Shown one piece after another: positions 1-8,303 of a DNA stretch of 64,000 nt. The DNA is taken from contig NZ_WHNY01000040.1 of assembly GCF_013141695.1 (NCBI RefSeq), positions 62,001 to 126,000 on the forward strand. The letters run 5' to 3'. The stretch's first letter is position 1. Each line of letters starts with the position of its first letter. Below the pieces are notes generated by a model. It made no database searches. It was not told the DNA's origin and was given only the letters and a program-made list of their open reading frames with translations. The DNA comes from Paenibacillus plantarum (lineage in GTDB: Bacteria; Bacillota; Bacilli; Paenibacillales; NBRC-103111). Both the position numbers and the translations under genes were made by a program.

Positions 1-905
1 CTGATTTGCTCCACTTAGCAACCCCTTTCAACCTTGGATTATGTGGTCTGCACTACGCTCGCAAACACCGCATCTCACATGTCGCCTCTTATCATACTCA
101 CTTCGATCGCTATTTGACTTATTACCATATGAAAGCTGCAATCCCCCTCTATTGGAGTTATATGAAATGGTTTCACCACTCTTGTGATGCGACTTTCGCT
201 CCCTCTCGAGATACCTTAGACACGCTACAAGAACAAGGTATGGATCGCTTGCTGCTGTGGTCACGAGGCGTAGACTGCTCCTTATACGCACCTGAAAAGA
301 AAAGCATGGACGTTCGCGAAAGATATGGAATTACAGCTCCTTATCTCCTGCTTTATGTAGGTCGCATCGCTCCTGAGAAAGATATAGATACCCTATCCTC
401 GATTATGAAACTGTTGCCAGATTCCGTAAAAGCGCAAGTTCATTGGCTCATTGTCGGAGATGGTCCACAGCTACAAGAGCTGCGTGAGTCAGCCCCTTCG
501 AATGTCACATTCGCTGGATATAAAAGCGGCGAAGAGCTCGCTCAAATTTATGCTTCCGCCGATCTCTTCGTCTTTCCTTCGAGCACGGAAACGTTTGGTA
601 ATGTCGTTCAAGAGGCCATGGCATCCGGACTTCCTGTCGTTGCTGCCAATAGCGGTGGTGTACGAGAAATGGTGAGCTCTGGGGAAAATGGCGTGTTATG
701 TGCTCCGCGTCAGCCGCAATCTTTTGTTCAAGAAATCATTTCTTTGGTCGATGACAATGACCGCTTAGCGAAGTTTGGATTTGAAGCTAGGGAGTTTGCT
801 CTTGGTCGCTCGTGGGACGCTATCTTTGATCAATTGCTTCATGATTATGAGATGATTATAGATTTTCGCCGTATTGGCAAGAAATCTGGCTTCTATTCAG
901 CTTGA
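1..905 (+). CDS. Glycosyltransferase family 4 (GT-B), 5' end outside window
   Basis: A glycosyltransferase of the GT4 (MgtA/GDP-mannose-type) class, which moves a sugar from a nucleotide donor to a lipid or glycan acceptor at the cytoplasmic face. The reading frame is open to the left edge and codes for HLATPFNLG, a motif that sits about 90 residues inside such proteins, so the N-terminus is missing. The C-terminal half shows YVGRIAPEKD, the donor-site segment with PSSTETFGNVVQEAMASG (E-x7-E type), and GLPVVAANSGG. The TGA stop at 903-905 overlaps the ribosome binding site of the UDP-glucose dehydrogenase gene, so the two are translationally linked. A role in teichuronic-acid-like or exopolysaccharide/glycolipid synthesis is inferred from that neighbour; donor and acceptor cannot be read from the sequence. 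Confidence 0.85.
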   Translation, partial: DLLHLATPFNLGLCGLHYARKHRISHVASYHTHFDRYLTYYHMKAAIPLYWSYMKWFHHSCDATFAPSRDTLDTLQEQGMDRLLLWSRGVDCSLYAPEKKSMDVRERYGITAPYLLLYVGRIAPEKDIDTLSSIMKLLPDSVKAQVHWLIVGDGPQLQELRESAPSNVTFAGYKSGEELAQIYASADLFVFPSSTETFGNVVQEAMASGLPVVAANSGGVREMVSSGENGVLCAPRQPQSFVQEIISLVDDNDRLAKFGFEAREFALGRSWDAIFDQLLHDYEMIIDFRRIGKKSGFYSA

Positions 906-918
906 AGGAGGACTTCAC

Positions 919-2268
919 ATGCGTTTAACGATTATTGGAACGGGTTATGTCGGTTTAGTAGCCGCAGTTTGCTTCGCAAAGTTAGGTCATTTCGTCACAG
1001 CGGTCGATCGGATACATGTCATTCAGGACCTTCGCGAGAATAAATTAGCGATTTGGGAACCTGATCTGCAGGAGATGCTTGAAACTTGCCTTAGTGAGGG
1101 CCGTTTATCTTTTGACACCAATGTAGCAAACGCATCCAGGGGTGCTGATGCACTTATGATTGCAGTTGGAACCCCAACTGGCGTGAATGGTCAGACCGAT
1201 CTTAGTCAAGTTGACGATGTGATAGCTCAATTGAAGCAAGCTGGTGGCGTTTGCCCTCCGTTTATCATTATGAAAAGCACCGTTCCCGTGGGCACCTGTG
1301 ATGAGCTGGAGGCTAATTTACTTACTGCCGGACTCCATTCGGAAGTCGTGTTCAACCCCGAATTTCTTCGTCAAGGCAGTGCAATTAACGACTTTATGAA
1401 CCCGGATCGCATCGTTTTCGGATGCCGTTCGCACCTAGCCAAGGCCGCTCTTCATCAACTATATAAAGGGATCAATGCCCCGATTCAAGTCTGTGATCGA
1501 CGCAGTGCTGAGCTGATCAAATACGCCTCCAATGCCTTCTTAGCGATGAAAATTTCATTTGCCAATATGATCGCGGATGTCTGCGAGGGATATGGCGCGG
1601 ATAATCGTCAAGTTATGCAAGGCGTTGGTGCGGATCGACGCATCGGTCCTCATTTTTTACGAGAGGGCATTGGATATGGTGGATCCTGCTTTTCCAAAGA
1701 TTTGCAGTCACTGCTGACTTCCGGCAAAGCCATTGGGCGCTCACTTCCCTTACTCGAAGCAACGGCTCAAATCAATGAGGAGCGAATTCCTCAGTTGTTG
1801 GAAAAGCTGATCTCACTTTGGGGAAATCCACGTGGCAAACGACTAGGTGTGCTGGGTATTTCCTTCAAACCGAATACGAATGATATGCGTGATGCACCAT
1901 TTCTCACTTTGCTGCGACTCTGTTATCTGTATGGCATTGAGGTGCAGATTTATGATCCTGTCGTCCTACCGACCTCAATCGAAGGCGTGATCCAAAAGGA
2001 CACAGCTTATGAGGTAGCTGCAGCAGCTGATGCGCTCATCATCATGACGGAATGGCCGCAATTCGCTGAATTGGACTGGGTTCTCATGGTTCAGCTCATG
2101 CATCAGCCCATCTTATTTGATGGACGCAATGTCATATCCGATGAGACGATATCGCAGTTAATGATGGTGAAGAACATGGTCTATATTCCCGTTGGAAGAC
2201 CGATGGAACGAACTACGCTTACTCTGGAGCGCGATATCTCTACTCTTCGCCATAGTTACGGGACCTAG
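919..2268 (+). CDS. ugd: UDP-glucose 6-dehydrogenase
   Basis: Oxidises UDP-glucose to UDP-glucuronate with two NAD+, supplying uronic acid for surface polysaccharide. The 449-residue product begins with the Rossmann motif GTGYVG (about residues 7-12) and carries the family's substrate and catalytic segments: STVPVG, NPEFLRQG, KYASNAFLAMKISFAN and GYGGSCFSKD, whose cysteine (about residue 257) is the thiohemiacetal nucleophile. FKPNTNDMRDAP marks the C-terminal UDP-binding domain. The ATG at 919 is chosen because GAAGGAGG lies 7-8 nt upstream and the Rossmann fold begins right there; an open frame extends 15 codons further upstream without a ribosome site. Length is normal for the TuaD/Ugd family. 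It follows the glycosyltransferase with 13 nt between stop and start, and a terminator comes about 70 nt after it. Confidence 0.95.
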   Translation: MRLTIIGTGYVGLVAAVCFAKLGHFVTAVDRIHVIQDLRENKLAIWEPDLQEMLETCLSEGRLSFDTNVANASRGADALMIAVGTPTGVNGQTDLSQVDDVIAQLKQAGGVCPPFIIMKSTVPVGTCDELEANLLTAGLHSEVVFNPEFLRQGSAINDFMNPDRIVFGCRSHLAKAALHQLYKGINAPIQVCDRRSAELIKYASNAFLAMKISFANMIADVCEGYGADNRQVMQGVGADRRIGPHFLREGIGYGGSCFSKDLQSLLTSGKAIGRSLPLLEATAQINEERIPQLLEKLISLWGNPRGKRLGVLGISFKPNTNDMRDAPFLTLLRLCYLYGIEVQIYDPVVLPTSIEGVIQKDTAYEVAAAADALIIMTEWPQFAELDWVLMVQLMHQPILFDGRNVISDETISQLMMVKNMVYIPVGRPMERTTLTLERDISTLRHSYGT

Positions 2269-2336
2269 ATCCGTTTCGCAGCACCGGCATCCTCCGCTGG
2301 AGAGGGTTATCTTAACCTCAATCTGGCATAAACTCG

Positions 2337-2386
2337 AAAAAACCGGCAACCTAAGACTTGAACGAAGTCCTTGATTGCCGGTTTTA
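2337..2386. terminator. Bidirectional terminator between ugd and the esterase
   Basis: The arms AACCGGCAA and TTGCCGGTT flank a second short stem (AAGACTT/AAGTCCTT). A-rich and T-rich ends lie on both sides, so it can end both the rightward ugd transcript and the leftward esterase transcript. Confidence 0.8.
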
Positions 2387-2390
2387 TTTA

Positions 2391-3155
2391 CTACCTACCA
2401 CCTGGAAAAATAAATCTAATCGCATGAGGAAAATAAGCATTAAAATAGCTATGTAAATGTAAGCCTTCGGGATCAGTTTCTAGACGTATACAATCCCTTC
2501 CGCCAGGAATTTTCTGAGACAATAGTTCGTAAGCTTTCCTCGTATTCGGCACCATGTGCTGCTGTAACGTCGTCCTTCCTACCCCTTCTTGTTCACCTAC
2601 ATAGAGAAAGATTCGCATATCGGATTGTGTGAACACGTGCTGTTCAACGAAATCCATGAAATTGGCATACCATAAGGAGGCGGACATGAGCGCGAAACGG
2701 CCGAAATAGGCAGGCTTTTGAAAGGCTGCGTAAAGTGAAATCAATCCCCCGAAGGAAGCACCTGTAATGCCTGTATGAGCAGCGTCTTTAAGGATTCGAT
2801 AACGTGTCCTCACATAGGGCATGATTTCCTCCGTAACCATTTTCAAATACACATCACCTTCACCCTCAAAAAAACCACCATCATTCACGAGATTCTCCGC
2901 TCTCCACGGTGTGTACTCCCGATTTCGCTCCTGTGGTTCAATGCCAATGAAAATGACTTCTTCTGTCACACCGCTTGCAAAATCAGCTTCAAGTGCAGTC
3001 ATCGAATCTACGAATAGATAACTTCCATCTTGCACAATGACCGAAGGAAAGCGTCTTGCGACATCCAACTTGTAGGAAGCTGGGGTATACACATAGATCG
3101 TACGATTTGCGAATTCTAGCGTGTCCAAATTACCTTGCAACTTCATCATCTCCAA
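2391..3155 (-). CDS. Fur-controlled esterase of the enterochelin-esterase-like family
   Basis: A 254-residue alpha/beta hydrolase of the PF00756 type (YbbA/BesA/enterochelin-esterase-like). The nucleophile elbow GASFGG is near residues 131-136 and a histidine in the segment GLHLHSYF sits close to the C-terminus. No signal peptide is seen, so it should act in the cytoplasm. A perfect Fur operator lies immediately upstream, so iron repression is likely and a role in hydrolysing an imported ferric-siderophore ester is the best inference. No siderophore biosynthesis or uptake gene is nearby. The start is uncertain: the TTG at 3155 has AAGGG 14 nt upstream, while the ATG codons at 3149 and 3146 are farther from it. 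It stands alone between terminator and regulator. Confidence 0.82.
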   Translation of the reverse strand: MEMMKLQGNLDTLEFANRTIYVYTPASYKLDVARRFPSVIVQDGSYLFVDSMTALEADFASGVTEEVIFIGIEPQERNREYTPWRAENLVNDGGFFEGEGDVYLKMVTEEIMPYVRTRYRILKDAAHTGITGASFGGLISLYAAFQKPAYFGRFALMSASLWYANFMDFVEQHVFTQSDMRIFLYVGEQEGVGRTTLQQHMVPNTRKAYELLSQKIPGGRDCIRLETDPEGLHLHSYFNAYFPHAIRFIFPGGR

Positions 3156-3181
3156 TTGTGATTCATCAACCCTTCATTCAT

Positions 3182-3196
3182 TGATAATCATTATCA
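3182..3196. promoter_or_regulatory. Perfect 7-1-7 Fur box
   Basis: The sequence TGATAATCATTATCA is an exact match to the Bacillus Fur core (seven-base arms around one central base). It lies about 27-41 nt upstream of the esterase start. A weak promoter, TTTACA-N17-TACCAT on the minus strand, precedes it, so bound Fur would cover the start region. Confidence 0.88.
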
Positions 3197-3235
3197 TTAG
3201 AGATATGGTAGCATAGGAATGCTTTTCTGTAAATC

Positions 3236-4120
3236 TTAGGAATCAAGCGTATTCAATTTTTCTTTCAAATATCGAAACAACTGTCCACTCGCATAACTTA
3301 AAGGCGCGGATTTGTATATGAACCCTGTCAACATATCAATAGATGCACCACTCACTGGAAGTACCTTTGTCCCACGAGGCATCGGGTCTAGTACAATCTC
3401 AGGCACTAGCGCAAAGCCAAATCCATTTTCCACATAGGTCTTCAATGCAGTCATGCTGCCAATCTCCATCGTATCTATCGCCACATGCCCTAACTCTTGA
3501 AGGATCATTTCCAGTTTTTTCCGATATGGACACGTTGCTGACGTTATCAAAAGTCGATGACCTACGAATAGACCTGGTTCAAGATCCTCATACAGGCTAA
3601 GGGGATGATCCTCAGGTAGTAAAGCAACAAATTTCTCCGAGAACAGCGGCTGAAAAAAAAGATCGGTTCCTATTTCTGGTGCCGAACAGCACGCGAAATC
3701 GATTTTATCTTGCTGCAAGGACTCGACCAAAGCTGTGGTGCTAGCAATTTCAAGCGAAACACGGATTCGCGGATGTATCGTCATGAACTCTTTTAACAAT
3801 GGCGGTAATCTATAACTGGCTGTTGGCTCTGTCAACCCGATTCGCACGTGCCCTACTTCACCCGATTGTAGATCCGATAAGTTCGTTTGCAACCTCTCCA
3901 ACCTTTTAACAATCTCCAAACTTTCCTCGTAAAATAGTCGGCCTGCTTCCGTTAAGCGGATATTCTTCCCGCGTTCTAGAAGTTGAATACCTATATCGGC
4001 TTCTAACTTTTGAATTTGCATGGTCACGGTTGATTGGGCATAGTTCATTTCCACTGCTGCTTGATGGAAACTGCCATATTTCACGATCATATGTAAAGAT
4101 TTTAACGTTTTAATATCCAT
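3236..4120 (-). CDS. LysR-family transcriptional regulator
   Basis: A 294-residue LysR-type regulator. The N-terminal winged helix-turn-helix reads KYGSFHQAAVEMNYAQST followed by KLEADIGIQLLER. The remainder is the two-lobed periplasmic-binding-protein-like effector domain, with GLTEPTASY near its start and GFGFALVPE further on. The ATG at 4120 is preferred to the in-frame ATG at 4132 because GGAG sits 6 nt in front of it. It is divergent from the SDR gene at 4248 across a 127-nt intergenic region containing a T-N11-A palindrome, the usual layout for a LysR regulator and its target. The effector molecule is unknown. Confidence 0.92.
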   Translation of the reverse strand: MDIKTLKSLHMIVKYGSFHQAAVEMNYAQSTVTMQIQKLEADIGIQLLERGKNIRLTEAGRLFYEESLEIVKRLERLQTNLSDLQSGEVGHVRIGLTEPTASYRLPPLLKEFMTIHPRIRVSLEIASTTALVESLQQDKIDFACCSAPEIGTDLFFQPLFSEKFVALLPEDHPLSLYEDLEPGLFVGHRLLITSATCPYRKKLEMILQELGHVAIDTMEIGSMTALKTYVENGFGFALVPEIVLDPMPRGTKVLPVSGASIDMLTGFIYKSAPLSYASGQLFRYLKEKLNTLDS

Positions 4121-4139
4121 GCTGATCTCCATTCCTATA

Positions 4140-4156
4140 ATTCAATTTATTTGAAT
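4140..4156. promoter_or_regulatory. Candidate LysR operator
   Basis: ATTCAA and TTGAAT arms separated by five bases form a perfect inverted repeat with a T-N11-A core, in the regulator/SDR intergenic space 20 nt from the regulator start. It could serve both autoregulation and activation of the SDR gene. Confidence 0.5.
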
Positions 4157-4247
4157 GAAATGTTCAATAACTTCAATTATACAGAACTTAAAACTACCTT
4201 TACAATGAACATATAGCAATCATATAGCAGTTAAGGAGGAATTTTGA

Positions 4248-4988
4248 ATGGAACTAACTAATAAAGTAGCACTCGTTACAGGGGGCGGAACTGGCATCGG
4301 AAGAGCGGTCAGCTTCGCACTAGCAAAGCGAGGGGTTGCGGTTGCAGTGAACTATTCTCGTTCTAAGGCAGATGCTGAAGAAACAGCACAAAAGATCATC
4401 CAAGAAGGCGGTCGTGCAATTGCCATACAAGCAGACGTTTCCAGTAACAACGAAGTCATAGAGATGGTACGAGTTATTGGACACATTTTGGGAGACGTAG
4501 ATTTATTAGTCAATAACGCAAGTATTACACACCATATTCCCTTACCTGATCTTAACGCTGTAACCGAAGAAATTTGGGATGAATTGTTCGACGTGAATGT
4601 GAAAGGAATGTTTTACTGTGCAAGAGCCGTTGCGCCAATGATGAAAACAAGTGGACAAGGGGCGATCGTCAATGTTGGAAGTATTGCAGGATTAACCGGT
4701 GTTGGCTCTTCTCTTCCCTATGCCATTTCTAAGTCGGCCGTCCATGGCTTGACCAAATCCTTAGCTCGAGCGCTAGCACCCCATATTAGGGTGAACTGTG
4801 TCGCACCAGGAGCAGTGGCCACTCGTTGGTGGGCTGGAAGAGAAGAACAGATGCAGAAACTAGCTCCTAACCTGCTGCTCAAGCAGCTTTCCACGCCTGA
4901 AGACATCGCCCAGTTTATTTGTGCAGCTCTGGAACAGGAAGCTATGACCGGACAAATCATTACCGTTGATAGTGGTCAGACCTTATAA
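4248..4988 (+). CDS. SDR-family oxidoreductase (FabG-like)
   Basis: A 246-residue classical short-chain dehydrogenase/reductase, using NAD(P)(H) to reduce or oxidise a carbonyl or alcohol. The cofactor motif TGGGTGIG is at residues 11-18, NNAS at 89-92, and the catalytic triad appears as S145, Y158 and K162 (YAISK). The C-terminal PGAVAT segment and the ending ITVDSGQ are typical of FabG-like enzymes. AAGGAGGA precedes the ATG. It is divergent from a LysR regulator that probably controls it. No fatty-acid genes are nearby, so a catabolic or detoxifying role is more likely than acyl chain synthesis; the substrate is not deducible. Confidence 0.88.
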   Translation: MELTNKVALVTGGGTGIGRAVSFALAKRGVAVAVNYSRSKADAEETAQKIIQEGGRAIAIQADVSSNNEVIEMVRVIGHILGDVDLLVNNASITHHIPLPDLNAVTEEIWDELFDVNVKGMFYCARAVAPMMKTSGQGAIVNVGSIAGLTGVGSSLPYAISKSAVHGLTKSLARALAPHIRVNCVAPGAVATRWWAGREEQMQKLAPNLLLKQLSTPEDIAQFICAALEQEAMTGQIITVDSGQTL

Positions 4989-4999
4989 TCACGATATAA

Positions 5000-5038
5000 A
5001 AAACAACGTTCTTCATCAATTTGACGAGAACGTTGTTT
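5000..5038. terminator. Bidirectional terminator
   Basis: The perfect 12-bp stem AAACAACGTTCT/AGAACGTTGTTT with a 15-nt loop lies between the convergent SDR and nucleotidase genes. Its A/T-rich ends provide U-runs in both directions. Confidence 0.85.
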
Positions 5039-5050
5039 CATCTATCCTAT

Positions 5051-5614
5051 TCAAATGAACTTCGAACCTAAAAGATCGATCTGTTTCTTAACCTCCAACC
5101 AATTCGCAGCTCGATATACATAATCATTTGCAATACTCAGATTATACGGCTGTTCAAATAAGATGACTGGCCGCTGAGCCGCAGCTAACTCCTCTGCATA
5201 GTGTGGCGCATCATCAATCAGAACATCAACACCGTAACTTGTGCAGGCTTGCAGCTTATCTTCAACCAACAAAATATGATGATAATCAATCTGAAATTTC
5301 TCAAGCCATGCCATGGTGACATTCTGATATTGTTGCGGCCTAGCTGTCACGATCGTAATCTGGTGTTGTTTAAATAATTCTTGTAATACCTCAACAGCCA
5401 TAGGAAAAGGTAATGACCCCCAATGTATATCGTGTCCGAAGCTATCATACACTTCATCCCGTTTGGCTTTATCCCAACCATATAATCGGTATAGATAAAA
5501 ATCATTAACATCCTTATGGGTTAGTTCCAACCCAGAAACTTTATTATAACAATGTAAATAAGCTGAAGTAGCATCCAGTACGGTGTTATCCAAATCTATG
5601 CCAATATGCATCAC
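5051..5614 (-). CDS. HAD-superfamily 5'-nucleotidase-like protein
   Basis: A 187-residue protein resembling the NT5C-type 5'(3')-deoxyribonucleotidase/YqfW group. HAD motif I is GIDLDNTVLDA, with both aspartates, near residues 5-15. Motif II is in TIVTARPQQY, motif III in VEDKLQA and motif IV in VDVLIDDAPHYAEEL. These residues predict a Mg2+-dependent phosphatase acting on a nucleotide or similar small phosphate ester in the cytoplasm. A GTG at 5614 is followed at once by ATG, with AGAGGGG 9-12 nt upstream, so the start is uncertain by one codon. It lies just downstream (23 nt) of the SDR gene at 5638 in the same direction and probably shares its transcript. Confidence 0.82.
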   Translation of the reverse strand: MMHIGIDLDNTVLDATSAYLHCYNKVSGLELTHKDVNDFYLYRLYGWDKAKRDEVYDSFGHDIHWGSLPFPMAVEVLQELFKQHQITIVTARPQQYQNVTMAWLEKFQIDYHHILLVEDKLQACTSYGVDVLIDDAPHYAEELAAAQRPVILFEQPYNLSIANDYVYRAANWLEVKKQIDLLGSKFI

Positions 5615-5637
5615 GTTTCATTTCCCCTCTTACAATT

Positions 5638-6366
5638 CTAAGCCAGTGTTCCATCCCTATGACGACTGATTTCAAGTACGATGTTCCGTGCAACCGTTTC
5701 AGGCTTCGCTAGATGACCTTCTTCATTCTGTTTTCTAAAATAGGCCGCTAACTCGAAATCGCTTTCTCGCGCAATTTGTTGCATACCCGTATTCATCATG
5801 CCCGGGTCAATTGTCAGTAAATGAACCGGATTTCCTTCCTTCTTTTGTTCCATCGCCACACATTTCGTGAACATGTTCAGGGCAGCTTTGGAAGAGCAGT
5901 ACACACTCATACTGCTTGCAGGATACTGTCCCGAGCCTGATGAAATGTTAACAATCACGCGTTTTACAGTCCAATTCGCAGTTTCCTTCATAAAGCTTGA
6001 AGTAAGTAGTATCGGTGCAGTTAGATTCAGTTGAATGGACGACACAATTTCATCTGACGAACATGCTTCAATAGGATTAAATGGAGTTACAGTTGCCGCA
6101 TTGTTAATTAGGGTTATCGTTTCAACTTTGGATGAATCCATGGACTCAATGATCTCCCGCAAGGTAGCTTCTATACGCTCAACCTGAGTGAGGTCTGCTG
6201 CTATGAACGCATAGTTAGCTTTTAAATCCTGCGCAAGCTGTTGAATCTCCTTATTCACCGTTCGTGATATGCCCAATACCAGCGTTTCCTCCGACAACAA
6301 CTCGCGTGATAGTGCTGCTCCTAACCCACTTGAAGCACCAGTTATGATGTAGACGTGTTTACTCAT
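5638..6366 (-). CDS. SDR-family oxidoreductase, YueD/benzil-reductase-like
   Basis: A 242-residue short-chain dehydrogenase. The cofactor motif TGASSGLG is at residues 9-16, INNAA follows near residue 87, SSGSGQ supplies the catalytic serine, and YCSSK the tyrosine and lysine. Overall pattern (DPGMMNTGMQ near the C-terminus) resembles B. subtilis YueD, an NADPH-dependent (S)-benzoin-forming benzil reductase; the physiological substrate of that group is unknown. The ATG at 6366 is chosen because AAGGGGG is 9 nt upstream; the in-frame ATG at 6375 abuts the same site. It sits 35 nt after the acetyltransferase gene. Confidence 0.85.
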   Translation of the reverse strand: MSKHVYIITGASSGLGAALSRELLSEETLVLGISRTVNKEIQQLAQDLKANYAFIAADLTQVERIEATLREIIESMDSSKVETITLINNAATVTPFNPIEACSSDEIVSSIQLNLTAPILLTSSFMKETANWTVKRVIVNISSGSGQYPASSMSVYCSSKAALNMFTKCVAMEQKKEGNPVHLLTIDPGMMNTGMQQIARESDFELAAYFRKQNEEGHLAKPETVARNIVLEISRHRDGTLA

Positions 6367-6401
6367 ACCATGCATCCCCCTTCATACTGGCAATACAATA
6401 A

Positions 6402-6860
6402 TTACCAATGTTTTTCCAAAGCTTCTTCACTTCGAGCGAACTCATTTCTTTCGTAAAAATCAACACTATTCGTACTCGGCCATAAAATAAGAAACTCGAC
6501 CTCATGTTCTTTCGACCACTGTTCCATTGCTTGATGAATCTTGGTTCCTAATCCCTTACTTCTATAACTTGGCCTAGTGTACACATTCGTCACATAACCA
6601 AAGTACGGATCTGGCGATTTGCCAGGTCTCGGTACCTTATGAATCAATTGCAGATACATATGCGAGACGATCTCGCCATCCACTTCCGCAACCCAAACTT
6701 TCCAATCACTTCCACTGAGTGCATTAACTAAAAACGCTCTGCATATTAATTGAAACTCCGCAAAATTAGCACCGCTCTTATTGTCTTCCTCAGAGAAATC
6801 CCATCGCATTTTAATAAGTTTGTCTATATCATCCAATGTTGCCAAACGAATTATTTCCAT
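6402..6860 (-). CDS. GNAT-family N-acetyltransferase
   Basis: A 152-residue Gcn5-related acetyltransferase. The acetyl-CoA pyrophosphate loop appears as RPSYRSKGLGTKIH, preceded by the beta-4 strand segment FGYVTNVYT. The C-terminal part has NSVDFYERNEF, typical of the beta-6/beta-7 region. The ATG at 6860 has GAGG 7 nt upstream and is preferred over the upstream ATG at 6884. It is first in a leftward run with an SDR and a nucleotidase. The acceptor amine is unknown. Confidence 0.88.
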   Translation of the reverse strand: MEIIRLATLDDIDKLIKMRWDFSEEDNKSGANFAEFQLICRAFLVNALSGSDWKVWVAEVDGEIVSHMYLQLIHKVPRPGKSPDPYFGYVTNVYTRPSYRSKGLGTKIHQAMEQWSKEHEVEFLILWPSTNSVDFYERNEFARSEEALEKHW

Positions 6861-6959
6861 ATCGTAACCTCGCAATCTCGTCATCCCAGTAAATTCGCTG
6901 AACAGCAGTCATTTCCTTTTTTCACCAAATGAACTGCGGATAACTTTAACCCTTCTCCA

Positions 6960-7165
6960 GAAGCTGCTTGAGTTCGACTTTGCCTAACTAAACTGAGAAT
7001 TCTATGCTGGAAAGTACTAATAGTCCGGTTATACCCACCTATTTCCCCATTTTGCTAGCGTGAGGGCTGTTTGGGTTGATTTAGATGGGCAAAGTTGAAC
7101 TAATTGACTCAAAACGTTGCGGACGGTGAGATTAATTCGGCAATTTCGGACTAAAGGTTAGTGCA
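6960..7165. repeat. Degenerate inverted repeat in the 6861-7226 gap
   Basis: This gap holds no recognisable gene. The arms GTTCGACTTTGCC (about 6973-6985) and GGCAAAGTTGAAC (about 7088-7100) form an outer imperfect stem, and AGTCCG (about 7022) faces CGGACT (about 7147). It looks like a decayed palindromic intergenic element. Confidence 0.4.
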
Positions 7166-7180
7166 CAGCACTGAAGTAGC

Positions 7181-7214
7181 AAAAAAAGACCACCACGAAA
7201 TTCCGTGGCAGTCT
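7181..7214 (-). terminator. Terminator of the metallophosphoesterase gene
   Basis: On the minus strand, GACTGCCACGG and its partner TCGTGGTGGTC close a small AATT loop and are followed by a run of seven T residues. Confidence 0.85.
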
Positions 7215-7226
7215 CATTCTCACCTT

Positions 7227-8033
7227 TTACAAACCAATTTTGAAAACAGCAATCTCCGGCGGGCAAGCCACGCGAATCGGTAACAACCGTGAGGTTCCCA
7301 GACCTCGATTAATATAGAAATGCTTTCGCTGATCGATACGTTTGAGTCCAACATGATAGTTTTTATAGGCACCAATCGTATGTCCAAACAGCCTAACCTG
7401 CCCCCCATGCGTGTGCCCGACGAGCAATAAATCAAATGGCATGTGCGGCTGTAGGGAAGTTTCAATAATACTCGGAGAATGAGCTAACATGATGATCACC
7501 TCAAAGCTTTGTAGATCTTCTACACGCATAGTCAGCCGTTCTTTGCCATATAAGGAATTGTCAAAACCGTAGATCAACCACTTCTTATCTCCGATGTCCA
7601 CAGGAAATTCACGATTGGATAACACAGTAATATTCGCGTCCCGAATGGTTCTAAGAATCGCCTCATAATCTTGATCTGAATTCAGTTGGAATCGGGATTG
7701 GACTAACCCATAACGTTCATGATTACCTGGAACAAAAAATAAACGCTCACACTTTATTTGACGAATTTCTTTCAGAACTTTGTCCAGTTGCTCTTTGGTA
7801 GATGCTAAATCACCTGTAATCATCACAAGATCAGGGTTAACGTGATTCACCATTTTACTCAGAGAGCCATTGATGAAATGAGTTTGACCATGCAAATCAG
7901 TAATTTGCACAACGGTGACCTTCTTGCTAGCTGGATCGCCCATCTGAATAAGTGAATATTTCACCCATAAGGTGCTATATACGATAAATAGTGCTGCGAG
8001 CACTAGTAAGACAACTAAACTGGCAATCATCAT
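7227..8033 (-). CDS. Membrane-anchored metallophosphoesterase
   Basis: A calcineurin-type phosphoesterase of about 268 residues. An N-terminal hydrophobic segment of roughly 20 residues (IASLVVLLVLAALFIVYS) anchors it with the catalytic domain probably outside. All binuclear-metal motifs are present: DLHG, GDLAS, GNHERYG, an isolated histidine in LAHSP, and GHTHGGQ. This is the YkuE/YaeI-like arrangement, in which B. subtilis YkuE is a Tat substrate; this protein has a plain hydrophobic anchor with no twin arginine. Natural substrates of the family are poorly known. The start is uncertain: GTG at 8036 is followed by two ATGs, with GAGG about 13 nt upstream. It is monocistronic with its own terminator. 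Confidence 0.88.
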   Translation of the reverse strand: MMIASLVVLLVLAALFIVYSTLWVKYSLIQMGDPASKKVTVVQITDLHGQTHFINGSLSKMVNHVNPDLVMITGDLASTKEQLDKVLKEIRQIKCERLFFVPGNHERYGLVQSRFQLNSDQDYEAILRTIRDANITVLSNREFPVDIGDKKWLIYGFDNSLYGKERLTMRVEDLQSFEVIIMLAHSPSIIETSLQPHMPFDLLLVGHTHGGQVRLFGHTIGAYKNYHVGLKRIDQRKHFYINRGLGTSRLLPIRVACPPEIAVFKIGL

Positions 8034-8143
8034 CACACCGCACTAACCTCGCTTCATAAAGGACATTCCTGCCAATATACCTCTTTTTCAACGCAAATTC
8101 CACTTTCACGGGATACCACCAGCTATCATTACCTGAAAAAATA

Positions 8144-8177
8144 GTAAAAAACCATCAGGGCAGATACCCTGACGGTC
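8144..8177 (-). terminator. Terminator ending the hydrolase/kinase/aldolase operon
   Basis: Minus-strand stem CCGTCAGGG/CCCTGATGG with a six-base loop (TATCTG), followed by TTTTTT. It lies downstream of the aldolase gene and the SDR remnant. Confidence 0.88.
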
Positions 8178-8213
8178 CTTTGGCTTTTTCAAGCATAACT
8201 AAGTTTGCTGTTG

Positions 8214-8300
8214 TCAAGTCTTCAAAAAATTTGCTGTCGTGCCGCCATCAACACGCAAGTCAGTCCCCATGAATCGTGAATATAGGGTTATTTCAAGCAC
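8214..8300 (-). pseudogene. C-terminal remnant of an SDR-family dehydrogenase
   Basis: Directly after the aldolase stop codon, the minus strand reads 28 codons that include SRFMGTDLRVDGGTT and then a TGA stop. This is the typical last stretch of a short-chain dehydrogenase (…TGTDLRVDGG). Nothing resembling the other 220 residues exists nearby. The remnant probably marks a dehydrogenase that once ended this sugar operon and was lost by internal deletion. Confidence 0.7.
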
Positions 8301-8303
8301 TGC

